Part shown: positions 1-9,250 of the stretch, in pieces | Numbering within the stretch: the stretch's first letter is position 1 | Layout: every line of letters begins with the position of its first letter | Assembly: GCA_025201705.1 (NCBI GenBank) | Contig: MU616881.1 | Coordinates: 1 to 34,607, forward strand | DNA: 34,607 nt | DNA from: Dissophora ornata | Lineage: Eukaryota > Mortierellomycota > Mortierellomycetes > Mortierellales > Mortierellaceae | Reading direction: 5' to 3' | Notes under the pieces: model-generated | The model's database searches: none | Told to the model about the DNA's origin: nothing | Seen by the model: only the letters and a program-made list of their open reading frames with translations | Translations under genes and position numbers: made by a program

Positions 1-300
1 AGTCTGCAGGCATGACACATCGATTGACTGATTGACGAATACTCAATTGATGACTTTACACGGACTACACGGCACACCCACTGTACAGCGCAATGGGCAG
101 TAACATCTTTGTATGGTCTGTATTTATACTATTGGGGCGAGATGACTGTGGCGAAGTTGGCTCTTTAGGACTTCAATGGGTTAGATACAGCGTATCTGTC
201 ATGGCCAACGCAGTTGACCATGGTTAGTGTGGATGAGGCAACCATTGACGGTTGACCATCAGTTAAAAAACTATGTCGGTCAAGTTAGCCGACGTGCGAT
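1..300. repeat. XA repeat block, copy 0 (left-truncated by window)
   Basis: The first 120 bases recur with few changes at about 8841-8960 and 11805-11925, and more diverged at 17808-17900. The block continues through a conserved 'tactattgg..cgggatgattgtggcga' stretch and a run of TTAAC/GGTTAAC-like motifs. It ends near 268-290 with a short inverted repeat (ATGTCGG, 9-base loop, CCGAC). No convincing reading frame survives in all copies, so it is treated as non-coding repeat DNA. The X part that precedes this block in the other copies lies outside the window. Confidence 0.85.
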
Positions 301-565
301 ATTGCTAGTATCCCTTCATATTCATCTCCCTGCCATATTCCCGGGAATCGGAGTGGGGATTGCACCCCTGAGTGATGGCATACAGTAGTTTAAATATATG
401 AGCTTCCTTCGTTCGCTCTGTTCACTACATGTGTACATGAACTTGGGTACGCTCGCTCTAGCCACTTTTGACCATTGCACAAAAAACAAAAGTGTGACAA
501 GGGTCTCCATTCTTGTGGAGCGCACTGTGGTCGATCCGTCCAACCAATGACGAAATTCGGAAGCG
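300..565. repeat. Z repeat block, copy 0, left part
   Basis: This stretch runs from 'ttcatctccctgccatattcc' to 'ccaatgacgaaattcgg'. It aligns with 9230-9450 and 12175-12450, sharing 'agcttcctTcgttcgctct', 'tacatgaacttgggtac' and 'gtccaccaatgac' type segments. It is interrupted by a MITE at about 566 and resumes at about 946 with 'aatttcctgcgcctgttgttg'. No gene is supported. Confidence 0.75.
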
Positions 566-945
566 CCAACATAGACATTTGTTGGATTTCCTGAGTCACT
601 TCAATTCAATGAGCACAAAAAAATATAATATGAACTTTAATCACTTTTGCGTGCTGGGGTGTGGAGGTGTGGAGGTGATCAAAGAAAAAGAATATCTCTC
701 AGAGCGGTTTCGTAAAACTCTTCTACTGTATCGGTATCCGGGAATATGCCGTGTCTGATGTTGTCGTTATAGGTAATATCGTCATGGCAATCCCACAGGA
801 CGTTGTCGATAGACTGCACTATCTCTTCCCTCGGTTCCCTCGATTCCCTCTCAGGGCTACCTGATTCTTGGGAAGACGGAATACACAGTGGCGTCAACAA
901 ATGACTTTTGTGCTCATTGAATTGGAGTGACAGAGGAAACCCGAC
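566..945 (-). mobile_element. MITE, Tc1/mariner-type, copy 1 (decayed ends)
   Basis: This is the same element as 13080-13512 in the opposite orientation. The terminal arms 'ggatttcctgagtcacttca' (about 588) and its near inverse 'tgaattggagtgacagagga' (about 917) are still visible, with an A-rich stretch just inside the left arm. The outer palindromic tips present in copy 2 are mostly lost here. The flanks join cleanly when the element is removed: 'gacgaaattcgg' on the left and 'aaaaagtaatttgaatttcctg' on the right match the uninterrupted Z block at about 12440-12490. No transposase is encoded. Confidence 0.8.
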
Positions 946-1029
946 AAAATGTCATTGAAAAAGTAATTTGAATTTCCTGCGCCTGTTGTTGTGTTGTTGG
1001 GCACCCATGGCAAGAATATTTGCCATCTA

Positions 1030-1290
1030 TTTTTACACAAGCAGCGCATCCCATAAGTGCCTAGATCCCTCACTATTGATCACCAAGATTATTTCCAAAA
1101 GCCCGAGACGCGTGCCCAGCCTGCTCCCATCGACAGCCAAGAAGGCCAAGGATATCCTTGGGAATCACCTTCTCCTCGAGTCGCAATGTTGTCTGTCGTC
1201 GCTACCTGCGTCTCTGCCTGTACCTCGCCATCCGTGCCTACGTCTCGCATGCCTGAACATGACTCTGGGACGAGAAGGTCATAATAATCC
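1030..1290 (+). pseudogene. small tail-anchored-like gene family, broken copy a
   Basis: It matches the second exon of the intact genes at 2678-2990 and 14886-15180. The conserved core encoding PAPIDSQEGQGYPWE is in frame at about 1115-1165. The first exon and the SVPAD..PPRAQSMDQDQ part of exon 2 are missing. A four-base deletion in the hydrophobic segment (acctgcgtctctgcc against accttcatgagtctctgcc) shifts the frame, so the C-terminal anchor is lost. Probably non-functional. Confidence 0.75.
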
Positions 1291-1299
1291 CTATTCAAG

Positions 1300-2190
1300 A
1301 TTATGGCTCTGAATTTGCATGGACCGCACAAGAACGAGCCACTTATTCCAAGAATTTTGTAGAAAACCTTATGGAGCGCATTGGCCAATGCGGGCCTTCA
1401 AAATCAGCCTATTTTCGTAACATGAAAATATCTTTGCAGATCGAGAGTGAGCATGGATGTAAGTGGCGGGCGGTGCTGTTGTATCTCTGTTTGGAGAGAG
1501 AGGAGGGGGGAGAATTCATCAGCTGCATGCATGCATGTATGAATGTACACTTGGCATTGAGATCGAGCGGGGGCACGCCAACACGGCCTGTTGGTGATCT
1601 GTGACACCACATCGGCCGATACCTGGTGGTGGTTGCAGTGATTGATTGAATAGTGAATGCTTTCATAATCTTTTGTTGAATGCAAATTATGCGAACGCAA
1701 ATCGAGGGCACCCTTTCAGTGACAGATGCTTCCCTTGGCTATTGCTTTGTATGCTAGAAGCTGAAAAGAACAACCCCTATTTCGGTTGTCCAATTCACCC
1801 GAACACAAACATTGGCACAGGTCGCAGTGCTCACCTTTTTTTCTTCCCTCGGCGACGGCCATGCCCTCCAATACAACAGTAGTTATAACAATACGCTAAA
1901 AGCCTGTTGCCGGTGCTTCAACTCAAGCAAATCCTATTCAGTCGAGCAGGGAAAGACATGAAGGACGTATTTCATCATCTGTTTGATTTGATTGCCTTCT
2001 GAGGGTCAATTGAGTCCTCTTGTGCATGTTTGTGCCTGGTCTGTGAACAAAATGCAGCAGATGTTACAGAAAATAAACAGCGGAGCTTCACCGGCGGTCC
2101 GGGCCACCGTATCCTTGATTTCATAAACCCTGGCCGCATTGACCAGGCCCCTGTGAACCTGTTCACTTCGTGGCCTGTTGCAATAAATAC
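1300..2190. repeat. QR repeat block, copy 0
   Basis: It runs from 'ttgtagaaaaccttatggagcgcattggcc' through 'gatacctggtggtgg' and 'aacaacccctatttcggttgtcc' to 'gtcgcagtgctcacc...ggcgacggccatgccctcc'. It is homologous to 9990-10500 and 13513-14230, and its first part recurs at 3030-3420. It contains only short, non-conserved reading frames. It directly precedes the promoter of the intact small gene at 2367. Confidence 0.8.
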
Positions 2191-2195
2191 AACTC

Positions 2196-2204
2196 ATATA
2201 AATT
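2196..2204 (+). promoter_or_regulatory. TATA-like element of small gene copy 1
   Basis: The motif atataaatt lies about 165 bases before the ATG at 2367. The paralogue has tataaat at 14394-14400, also about 165 bases before its ATG. The sequence between the TATA motif and the ATG is strongly conserved in the two copies. Confidence 0.55.
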
Positions 2205-2366
2205 CCCTCCAATTCCCCGTATCATCTTCCTGTCTTCTTTCAACGCTTTGTTCATTCCTAACTTGCAAACCCACTGACATACAGACTCACCCTCGCATTC
2301 GCACAAATACGAGCAAGCCTTCGCTCAGTATCCACCCATTTGATTCTTCTGTTCGCCTAAGCCAAA

Positions 2367-2990
2367 ATGACTGCATACAATTACCGCAGGTACGCCTTAA
2401 ATCCTTTGACTCGGTTCCACCCGCACGACCCAATTGTGCATGTAGACTTGCCTGTCAACGTCCCTGAGCTTTATTTCTTAAATGAAATTCAATTTGGATC
2501 GCCACATCCATGTATCCCGATTTTCGTCTTCAGAGAGCTTCAGGGTGTCATACTGTTTATATCGCCAACTCCAGATCGCAATACCTCTGAACAAGAAAAA
2601 TCGAGGATAAGAATCGCTCCTCCTCTAACATATCTATAACACTTTGTCATTTTGTATAATCCAAGAAATCCTTACAGTCTACCCAGAACTCCTGTCCAAG
2701 ACGCCCCACTCGCAGTGCAATCCGTTCCAGCCGATTTATCAGAGCCGCCTCGTGCTCAATCGATGGACCAGGACCAAGTCAATCTCGTCACTATTGAGAT
2801 CACCGAGATTATTTCACAGCCCATGACACGAGCTTCGCCTGCTCCCACCGACAGCCAAGAAGGCCAAGGATATCCTTGGGAATATGGAACGATACCTCCT
2901 CCTCCTCAAGCAACAATGCTGTCTGTCGTCGCTACCTTCATGAGTCTCTGCCTGTACCTTGCCGTCCGTGCCTACGTCTCGCATGCCTGA
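2367..2990 (+). CDS. small tail-anchored-like protein, intact copy 1 (unknown function)
   Basis: I do not recognise this family. The proposed model has exon 1 at 2367-2389 (MTAYNYR plus two bases), an intron at 2390-2677 with a strong CAG|GTACGC donor and TTACAG acceptor, and exon 2 at 2678-2990. This gives 111 residues. The protein is rich in Pro, Gln and Asp (PPRAQSMDQDQ, PTDSQEGQGYPWEYG). It ends in a hydrophobic stretch of about 20 residues (MLSVVATFMSLCLYLAVRAY) just before the stop, which suggests a tail-anchored or single-pass membrane protein. The same splice sites exist in the paralogue at 14559, while the intron length differs (288 against 304). An unspliced 90-residue frame from the same ATG is the alternative reading. 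A TATA motif lies at 2196. It sits inside the repeat array and has three broken relatives. Confidence 0.55.
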
Positions 2991-3029
2991 ACGCGACTCT
3001 GAGACTAGCACGTCATAATAATTCCTTTT

Positions 3030-3420
3030 CTTCGAATTTTCATAGATGGCATATGAACGCGCGCTACTGTAGTTGTTCTATAGAATTTTGTAGAAAACCT
3101 TGAGGTGCGTATTAGCGTATGCGGGTCATCAAAATCAACATATTTTCGCTCCATGAAAATGTCTTTGCAAACCAAGAGAGAAAAAGAGCATGGATGTAAG
3201 TGGCGGGCGGTGCTGCTGTCTGTCCGATAGAGAGAGAGAGGGAGAGGATGAGAACTCGTCGTTTATGCAGGATGATGTATGTATGAGAGGTGGTTGAGAG
3301 CGAGAGTCAGAGTGAGCGGGGGATACGCACACCAACATGGCCTGTTTGTGATCTTTGACACTATATCAACCGATAGTTTACCTGGTGGTGGTGGCGATGC
3401 ATACAATAAGCCTCACAGCT
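3030..3420. repeat. partial QR block, copy 0' (downstream of small gene 1)
   Basis: From 'gttctatagaattttgtagaaaaccttgagg' to 'gatagtttacctggtggtggtggcgatg' this matches the first part of QR at 1340-1650 and 13515-13710. It includes the shared 'gagcatggatgtaagtggcgggcggtgctg' stretch and a GA-rich tract at 3225-3260. No gene is seen. Confidence 0.75.
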
Positions 3421-4060
3421 CAATCTCTGCAATGTGCATTGTTGTTTGTTGCTCTTAAATATTACCAGTGCGCGGATAGAAGCAGCCATTGCTCATATGC
3501 GCGGAGCAAGAGCAAAGAGCAGGAGTAAGAGCAGGAGCAGAATCAATTTCTAGGGACCCGAGTCTGGCGAGGGTGAATGACTGAGTATGACTAAAGACAA
3601 TCAGGCCATCAGCCAGGCCCGGGTCTACATGTACTCAACGTCTATTTTTGCTGCTGGTATTCCAGATGTCGTCGTTCACTCTTCGATGTATTGATGTGCT
3701 CTCGTCCCATTTCACGAACAGGACAACATGGATCATACAGAAAGAGAGCTCAAATAACTCGGAAAATGCTGCACTTAAGATAAGCCTGCATACAAAAAGA
3801 GACAATACTATTTGTCTATAAGTCCAGTACCCACTAGTGAATTTCACTAAAAAATCATTCCTCGCTGGTGAGAAGACTTAATGAATTCTGGACCGGTGAA
3901 GTTGAAGTGTTCAACGGTGAAAGGATTTGGTCAACATTCTATGTTCAACATTCCCCAGACTGTGTTCACCAATGGTGAGATTTTGAAGGTCGGTGATTAA
4001 CTTAGAATTTCGACTCCAAACCCTGCGCATCACATCTCGGTGAGTGAGGTAAAATATACC
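3421..4060. other. unassigned intergenic sequence
   Basis: There is no convincing gene. The stretch holds a short purine-rich array of agagcaggag(c/t) units at about 3507-3540. At 3860-4000 it has several GGTGAA/TTCACC-type motifs ('ccggtgaagttgaagtg', 'caacggtgaaagg', 'gtgttcaccaatggtgag') that resemble old transposon-end sequence. It does not match the other repeat blocks. Confidence 0.4.
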
Positions 4061-4262
4061 CCCTTGTGCACCATTTAAAATCCCCCCCCTGCGCATCTTT
4101 TTTTCCCTACTTCTCCTCCGTCAACACACCACCATCACGCGAATCACCACTAACTGAAATAAGCTCCTCTCCCTCTTTCACGCCTCCCACTGCTTATTCC
4201 TCCCCTCCTAACCTGACCCCTGCACAATCTTTCCTGCACCAAATACAACATGTCTCTGGATT
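4060..4262 (+). promoter_or_regulatory. pyrimidine-rich leader resembling F-box gene promoters
   Basis: A TTTAAA-like motif at about 4073 is followed by a C/T-rich leader ('cttctcctccgtc', 'ctccctctttcacgcc'). It resembles the leaders at 6024-6243 and 18400-18640, upstream of the two intact F-box paralogues. It appears to be the relict promoter/5' leader of the broken F-box copy, now separated from the coding remnant by about 100 unrelated bases. Confidence 0.5.
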
Positions 4263-4363
4263 AATGTAATTAATTTTATTTCTTAAGCTTGTTACTGCAC
4301 TTCAGGGCGATGCGCGGTCACAGCAGACATCCGCAGATATTTTGCGTACAAAAAGACACAATA

Positions 4364-5190
4364 AGAATGGGAAGGGCAAGGGCGTGGCTCGCTCGTCCTC
4401 CGTCCAGACGTTAAACCTCCGACTGGTCTACATATCAAAGAACGGTCTGATTGCGCAGTCTGCTATGCTACCGAACCTCACAGCGCCTCTGATAGAGGAA
4501 TGCCTTGTGCCTGACGTGATGATAAACATTTACGGCTGGACTTGGTCTAGTGCGTTCATTCAGAACTTGCATGTCGCTTTCCCTCGTCTCCAGAGCCTTC
4601 GCTTCGCGCCTCCGTTCAAAAACATCAACGAAAATATGATCGTCAAGATCTTGAAATCATTCCCACTCTTGACAACTGTCGGCTTTAGACATGCATATTT
4701 CGGAAAACGCGCCATGGAAACGTTGCAAGGGCATTGCAAGTACATAGAGTGTCTGGATGTGTCCTTTGGAAATGGAGGCCACCGCGAGCTAAATGGTACA
4801 CTTTGCGATTTCTGCAAACGTGACCCCAACTACGAGAGCTCGAGGCCGATGGTGTGATTTTCAATCTCGACGAGCCTATCGACGCTGGCGTAACGAGGGC
4901 GCAGTGGGAATTTACTAAGCTGGAAAAGCTGGTATGTAGACTCCATGGTACCTTGTCGATGATATTTCCACACCTGTCCCAGTTTCCGATGTTGTCCTAC
5001 CTGACGATCGCAAATCCCGCACTCACGATCTCTCTAATCGAGTCGACACTTGCCTAGATGGTGAAGTCGACTATTTCTGGTTCGCCAATCAACGTAATCT
5101 ACCCTTGGACAAGACTACTCTCCGTTGGATGCCGCAGCATTGGCGCAGCCTGAAGAAGTTGCACGTTGCCGGATGAGTGATTGGCCAGGG
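4364..5190 (+). pseudogene. F-box/LRR protein, broken copy
   Basis: The sequence aligns with the C-terminal half of the F-box genes at 6244 and 18641, and is closer to the latter. The F-box and roughly the first 300 codons are absent. Homology starts at codons for GKGKGVARSSSVQTLNLRLV and proceeds in frame to about 4797. There a one-base deletion (acactttgcg against gcactcttgcg) shifts the frame and gives a stop at 4857. The next frame continues with NLDEPIDAG..LSQFPMLSYLT until a Trp-to-stop change (tgg to tag) at about 5055. A further small deletion follows, and the final codons are lost near 5190. The number and kind of lesions make function unlikely. Confidence 0.88.
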
Positions 5191-5950
5191 AGACAGTAGA
5201 CGCAATAAATAAACAAACACCTCTGGTTCAAAACACATTAATAATGATCGCGGTTAAAAAAAAAGGGGGGGGGAGAGGAGATTGATGGGACGCAACAGTG
5301 CAAGCTCTCTGCCCGTTGCTCGTTATCCTGGTGCAGATGTATCTCCCGTCTCGACCTGACTTATATTGATACAGCTTGTGAAAAAAGCTGTCGAGAGTGC
5401 CCAGCTGATGTTCTGTTCCCGAGTTACAACTACAACCTGGGCCTGGGATTCCTCCATGTGGATAAAGACACTGTGGCTCTGCAGCCGTCCTGCATAGGGA
5501 ATGGGGAAGACCTGATATGTGTGCGTACCAATGATGGTTGCATTTAAGGGGACATTTGCTAACGGCTCTTGGTGCGGTTGGATCGTATGGCCGAGTGATG
5601 TTGCAGATAAGCTCTCTGAAGGGCATCCTAATGGGAGATGAGGAACAAAGACAAAATGGAAGTACAGGAGATATAACCAAGTTGGTGATAGCTTTGTCCG
5701 GGGGAGGGGATGGGAGGCGTGTCCGTGAGAGGGTGGTGGGAGCGGAGGGGGTAGAAAGTAGACGGGAGAAGGGAAAGGGATGCGGCGAGAGAGGAGGAGA
5801 GAGAGAGGGAGATGGAGAGCAGCTCACCGCTGATGAACAGACCCGGGCCGCTGTGAAAGGGACAGTGCTTATGCAATTGTTCGATGTGCTGCATATGGGA
5901 GAAGATTCTCCTTGTAACAAAGAAAATAACAAAGAACCGAGCTTGACTTA
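5191..5950. other. 3' flank of F-box pseudogene; low-complexity G-rich tract
   Basis: Bases 5215-5412 resemble the 3' flank of the F-box gene at 8120-8385: shared 'aacacctct', 'aataatgatcgc', 'gagtgcccagctcat/gatgtt'. This shows that the flank was duplicated with the gene. A reading frame on the minus strand keeps some codons in both flanks (LGTLDSF..K.Y..KS). At 5695-5815 the + strand is a G/A-rich tract (gggaggggatgggagg, gagagaggaggagagagaga). No gene is called. Confidence 0.5.
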
Positions 5951-6016
5951 ATATGCTACAATTGCTCTCACGAGGTTAATGGTGATCTACCCGCACTGCG
6001 AGACCTTATCATTCTT

Positions 6017-6023
6017 TATAAAA
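6017..6023 (+). promoter_or_regulatory. TATA box of F-box gene 1
   Basis: The motif tataaaa lies about 225 bases before the ATG at 6244. It is followed by a C/T-rich leader with 'ctcttcttttcttactcgtcc'. This is a typical fungal core promoter layout, and it is similar to the leader of the paralogue at 18641. Confidence 0.55.
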
Positions 6024-6243
6024 GGCCGCCATACGCCTTCGTTCATCTCTTCTTTTCTTACTCGTCCATTTTCATGACCCCAATCCCACTTCCTGGCATT
6101 CTTCCCTCTTCTTAGCATCCCTCCCTCTTTCACGACCCCACACTTGCTCTTCCCCGCACTTCCATCACATCCGTGTAGCAGCTGCTCTTGATCCGCACTC
6201 GTCCCCCGTCTCCCCGCCCACTAGCAACCCGACACCCATTTTG

Positions 6244-8058
6244 ATGGCGGCCCGCAATTGGAGATCAAATGAGGACAAGGGCAACAGCCCTTCTCCCTCA
6301 TCGTCAACCCTAAGTACCCTTCCTCCCGCAATTTCTTCCCTTCCATCCTCCCCCACCACAGTGCAAACACCTCAGGCCAAGACCCCTGTTGCCGTTACTA
6401 TCCCTGTTGCCGTTACAGCCCCTGTTGCCCTCACTATCCCTGGAATCATCCTTTCCATCGCCGCATTGCTCAAACCGCAGACCAAGACACCTTTGGCCCT
6501 CACTATGCCTGAGATAATCCTCTTCATCGCCGCATTCCTCAGTCGTCCCTCTCTCCTCCACTGCGCTCTTGTCTGCAAGGACTGGTATGTCATCTTCAAG
6601 CCTCTCCTCTTTCTTGTCGTCGTAGCCGCAGACTTTGATCGCCCATATTTTGTCAGGGCTTTTCAGATTCACAGACGTCTCACCACCTCCGTCGAATGGA
6701 CCCAAGAATCCCAAGTGATTCCTGCCGCGCCCAGGGACCACTTTTGGCACCGCTTATTTCCCAGGGAGGCCCCCACCAAACTGATCACGCACATCCGAAA
6801 GCCTTTCGAGCAACTAGAAAGCAGCCTCCTAGCTGGTCAGATGCCATTATTGGAACGACTATCGGTTCAGATCCAGGGTCAAGACCCGAACATCACATTG
6901 CGTCTGTCCGCAAGGACCGTCGTCAATCTTCTGGTCAGCTCAAGGGGCTACGTACCAGGAAAGCCACGAATGTACATGGAAGATATCCTGCAAGCCTACC
7001 CAAAACTAATCAACTTGACTTTGGAGGGACTCTTTGCATTAAGCTCTCATCAGCCGCCGTTCATTCCCCCGCTTCCAAGAGCAACGCCGGCCGCCGTAGC
7101 AACAACTCTGTTCACAGAGTCCTCACCTCTGACAACCTCCATGGCCACTGCGAATGCGGAGGGCGAGGGCGTGGTTTGCCTGTCTTCTGTCCAGACACTA
7201 AACCTCCGACAGGTCCACATATCACAGGACGGTCTGCTTGCACTCTCTGCCCTGCTGCCGAAACTCACAGGGCTTCTGATAGAGGAATACATTGTGCCCA
7301 GCGTGCTAATAAGAATTTACCGCTGGAGTTGGTCTATTGAGTTCATTCAGAACTTGCGATCCGCTTTCTCTCATCTCTGGAGCCTCCGCTTTGCCTTTCC
7401 GTTGGACAGCATCGACGAGGATACGATCACCGAGATCTTGAAATCATTCCCAGACTTGACGACTGTCGGCTTTAGAAATGCATATTTTGGAGAACGCGCC
7501 ATGGAAACGTTGCAGGAGCATTGCAAGTCCGTTGAGTGCCTGGATGTGTCTTTTGCAAAAGGAGACCGCTGCGAACTAAAGGGTGCTCTCTTGCGATTTC
7601 TGCAAACATGGCCCCAACTACGAGAGCTCGAGGCCGATGGTGTGATTTTCGATCTCGACGAGCCTGTCGACGCTGGCGTAACGAAGGCTCTATGGGCATG
7701 CACTAAGCTGGAAAAGCTGGTATGTGGATTCCGCGGTACCGAGTCGATGATCTTCCAACACCTGTCCCAGTTTCCGATGTTGTCCCACCTGACGATCACA
7801 ACTCCCGCACTCAAGATCTCCCCAATCAAATCGACACTTGCCTGGATGGTAAAGTCGACTAGGATGGAGCATTTCCGGTTCGCCAGTCGACGTAATGTGC
7901 CTTTGAACAAGGCTACGTTTCGTTGGATGCTGCAGCATTGGCCCAACCTGAAGAAGCTGCACGTTGCCGGAGGAGTAATTGACCAAAGGGCGAAAGTGAA
8001 GCAGTGGTGTCGTGAAGCTCAGCGACTGGGCTTCGTTATAGAATACGATCTCATGTAG
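6244..8058 (+). CDS. F-box/leucine-rich-repeat-like protein, paralogue 1
   Basis: Intronless, 604 residues from the ATG at 6244. The frame extends one TTG codon upstream, but the ATG aligns with the start of the paralogue at 18641. A Ser/Pro/Thr/Ala-rich N-terminal tail precedes an F-box at about residues 88-130 (MPEIILFIAAFLSR..LHCALVCKDWYVIFKPLLF). The remainder is a series of leucine-rich stretches (LNLTLEGLF, LKSFPDLTTVGFRNAYFG, LRELEADGVIF, LSQFPMLSHLTI). F-box proteins of this kind normally link a substrate-binding LRR surface to SKP1-cullin ubiquitin ligases; the substrate is unknown. It carries an in-frame partial duplication of the F-box start (about residues 68-80, VALTIPGIILSIAALL) absent from the paralogue. 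AATAAA lies at 8086-8091. It lies between a broken copy and repeat blocks. Confidence 0.9.
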   Translation: MAARNWRSNEDKGNSPSPSSSTLSTLPPAISSLPSSPTTVQTPQAKTPVAVTIPVAVTAPVALTIPGIILSIAALLKPQTKTPLALTMPEIILFIAAFLSRPSLLHCALVCKDWYVIFKPLLFLVVVAADFDRPYFVRAFQIHRRLTTSVEWTQESQVIPAAPRDHFWHRLFPREAPTKLITHIRKPFEQLESSLLAGQMPLLERLSVQIQGQDPNITLRLSARTVVNLLVSSRGYVPGKPRMYMEDILQAYPKLINLTLEGLFALSSHQPPFIPPLPRATPAAVATTLFTESSPLTTSMATANAEGEGVVCLSSVQTLNLRQVHISQDGLLALSALLPKLTGLLIEEYIVPSVLIRIYRWSWSIEFIQNLRSAFSHLWSLRFAFPLDSIDEDTITEILKSFPDLTTVGFRNAYFGERAMETLQEHCKSVECLDVSFAKGDRCELKGALLRFLQTWPQLRELEADGVIFDLDEPVDAGVTKALWACTKLEKLVCGFRGTESMIFQHLSQFPMLSHLTITTPALKISPIKSTLAWMVKSTRMEHFRFASRRNVPLNKATFRWMLQHWPNLKKLHVAGGVIDQRAKVKQWCREAQRLGFVIEYDLM

Positions 8059-8449
8059 ATGCATATAGACGTATGATCGCATACAAATAAACAACAACAT
8101 GGCTGGATGCTTGACGCCGCATTCAAACACCTCTCGTACAAAATACATCAATAATGATCGCAGTAAATAAAGTAAAAAAAAGGGGAGATGGGATTGAAGG
8201 TTGCAACATTGCAAGCACATCCGTTGTCCATGTGCCACTGTAAACCCAATAACTTACAGTTCCTATCTATGCAGCATCCCGTTGTATATTTATCCTGGCG
8301 CCCATGTATCCCCCGTCCCAGTTTGACTTGCATAAATAAATCTTGTAAACAAAGCTGTCGAGAGTGCCCAGCTCATATTCGAGGTCCTGTCGCGCCAAGC
8401 TTTTTTGATCTGGGGAATTGAAGGTCGTCGTCTACGGCGGTGCTGTTTC
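8059..8449. other. 3' flank of F-box gene 1
   Basis: Contains the AATAAA signal, then sequence related to the pseudogene flank at 5205-5412 and, for its first part, to 20455-20500 ('cacctct.gtac', 'aataatgatcgcagtaa'). Nothing else was recognised. A weak minus-strand frame (8294-8400) resembling one at 5280-5410 is noted as a finding. Confidence 0.5.
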
Positions 8450-9250
8450 CGAGAGCACTCCGCTGAGGTCTCCTCAATGTTCACTTTTCCTATTTTGGCC
8501 ATCCCAAGCTACTGTTATTTCAAGGGCCCAGATTTCTTCGTCCCCTCTTCGCTGCGCCATATGAAGATGGGCGCTTTTTGTGTTCTCGTGGTTCAGGTCG
8601 CGGCGTGATATCATTTCCCTCTGGAGCGGAGTCTCGCGAACGGGACAACGAGATAATTTGATGGCTCACAGTGAGTAAAAATTAACCAAACCGAACCAAA
8701 AAAAAACGCTGAGGAGATGCATGCACAGAACACATTGATACACACAATTGAGTTTATTACAATCTATCGGCCCCTTTCCATTCCACCCCCTTGTGTCTGG
8801 TCGTCCTGCAAGCGTGCATTTGATCTGTTGGGGCTGTTGGAGTCTGCAGGCATGACACATCGATTGACTGATTGACGAATACTCAATTGATGACTTTACA
8901 CGGACTACACGGCACACCCACTGTACAGCGCAATGTGCAGCAACATCTTTGTATGGTCTGTATTAATACTATTGGTGCGGGATGATTGTGGCGATGTAAG
9001 CATTGCAGGGCTTCAATGGTTCAGATGCAGCATGACGAAATTGACCATGGTTAGTGTGGATGTGGCTAAGTTAACTGGTGAACCAGTAACGCGTGGTCAA
9101 CCGAATAAGTAACCATTGACGGTTACTATTGTTAAAAAAAATATGTCGGTCAATTTAGCCGACATGGGATTCAGTCTTAACCATAGTTAACCATTGACCG
9201 AATAAAACCACTATTATTAGCACATCTTTTTATTCATCTCCTACCATATT
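8450..9250. repeat. XA repeat block, copy 2
   Basis: The X part ('caatgttcacttttcctattttggccatcccaagctactg' type sequence, 8478-8650) is followed by the A part (8840-9220). Both are collinear with 11395-12170 and, as far as about 17965, with copy 4 from 17330. The hairpin ATGTCGG..CCGACAT is intact at about 9143-9165. There is no conserved reading frame. Confidence 0.85.

Noticed and set aside
2367..2639. 90-codon unspliced frame starting MTAYNYRRYAL, also open for 102 codons at 14559
   Set aside because: Most differences between the two copies change amino acids, and the frame lies between strong splice sites that join to the conserved exon 2. It is kept only as an alternative to the spliced model.
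5228..5932. 234-codon minus-strand frame, Ser/Pro/Cys-rich
   Set aside because: It begins at a non-ATG codon and runs through a low-complexity purine/pyrimidine tract. Only a short part is weakly shared with the other F-box flank.
7371..7946. Long frames antisense to the F-box gene at 6244, also at 20011-20415
   Set aside because: They are shadows of a well-supported gene on the other strand and have no independent start context or domain.
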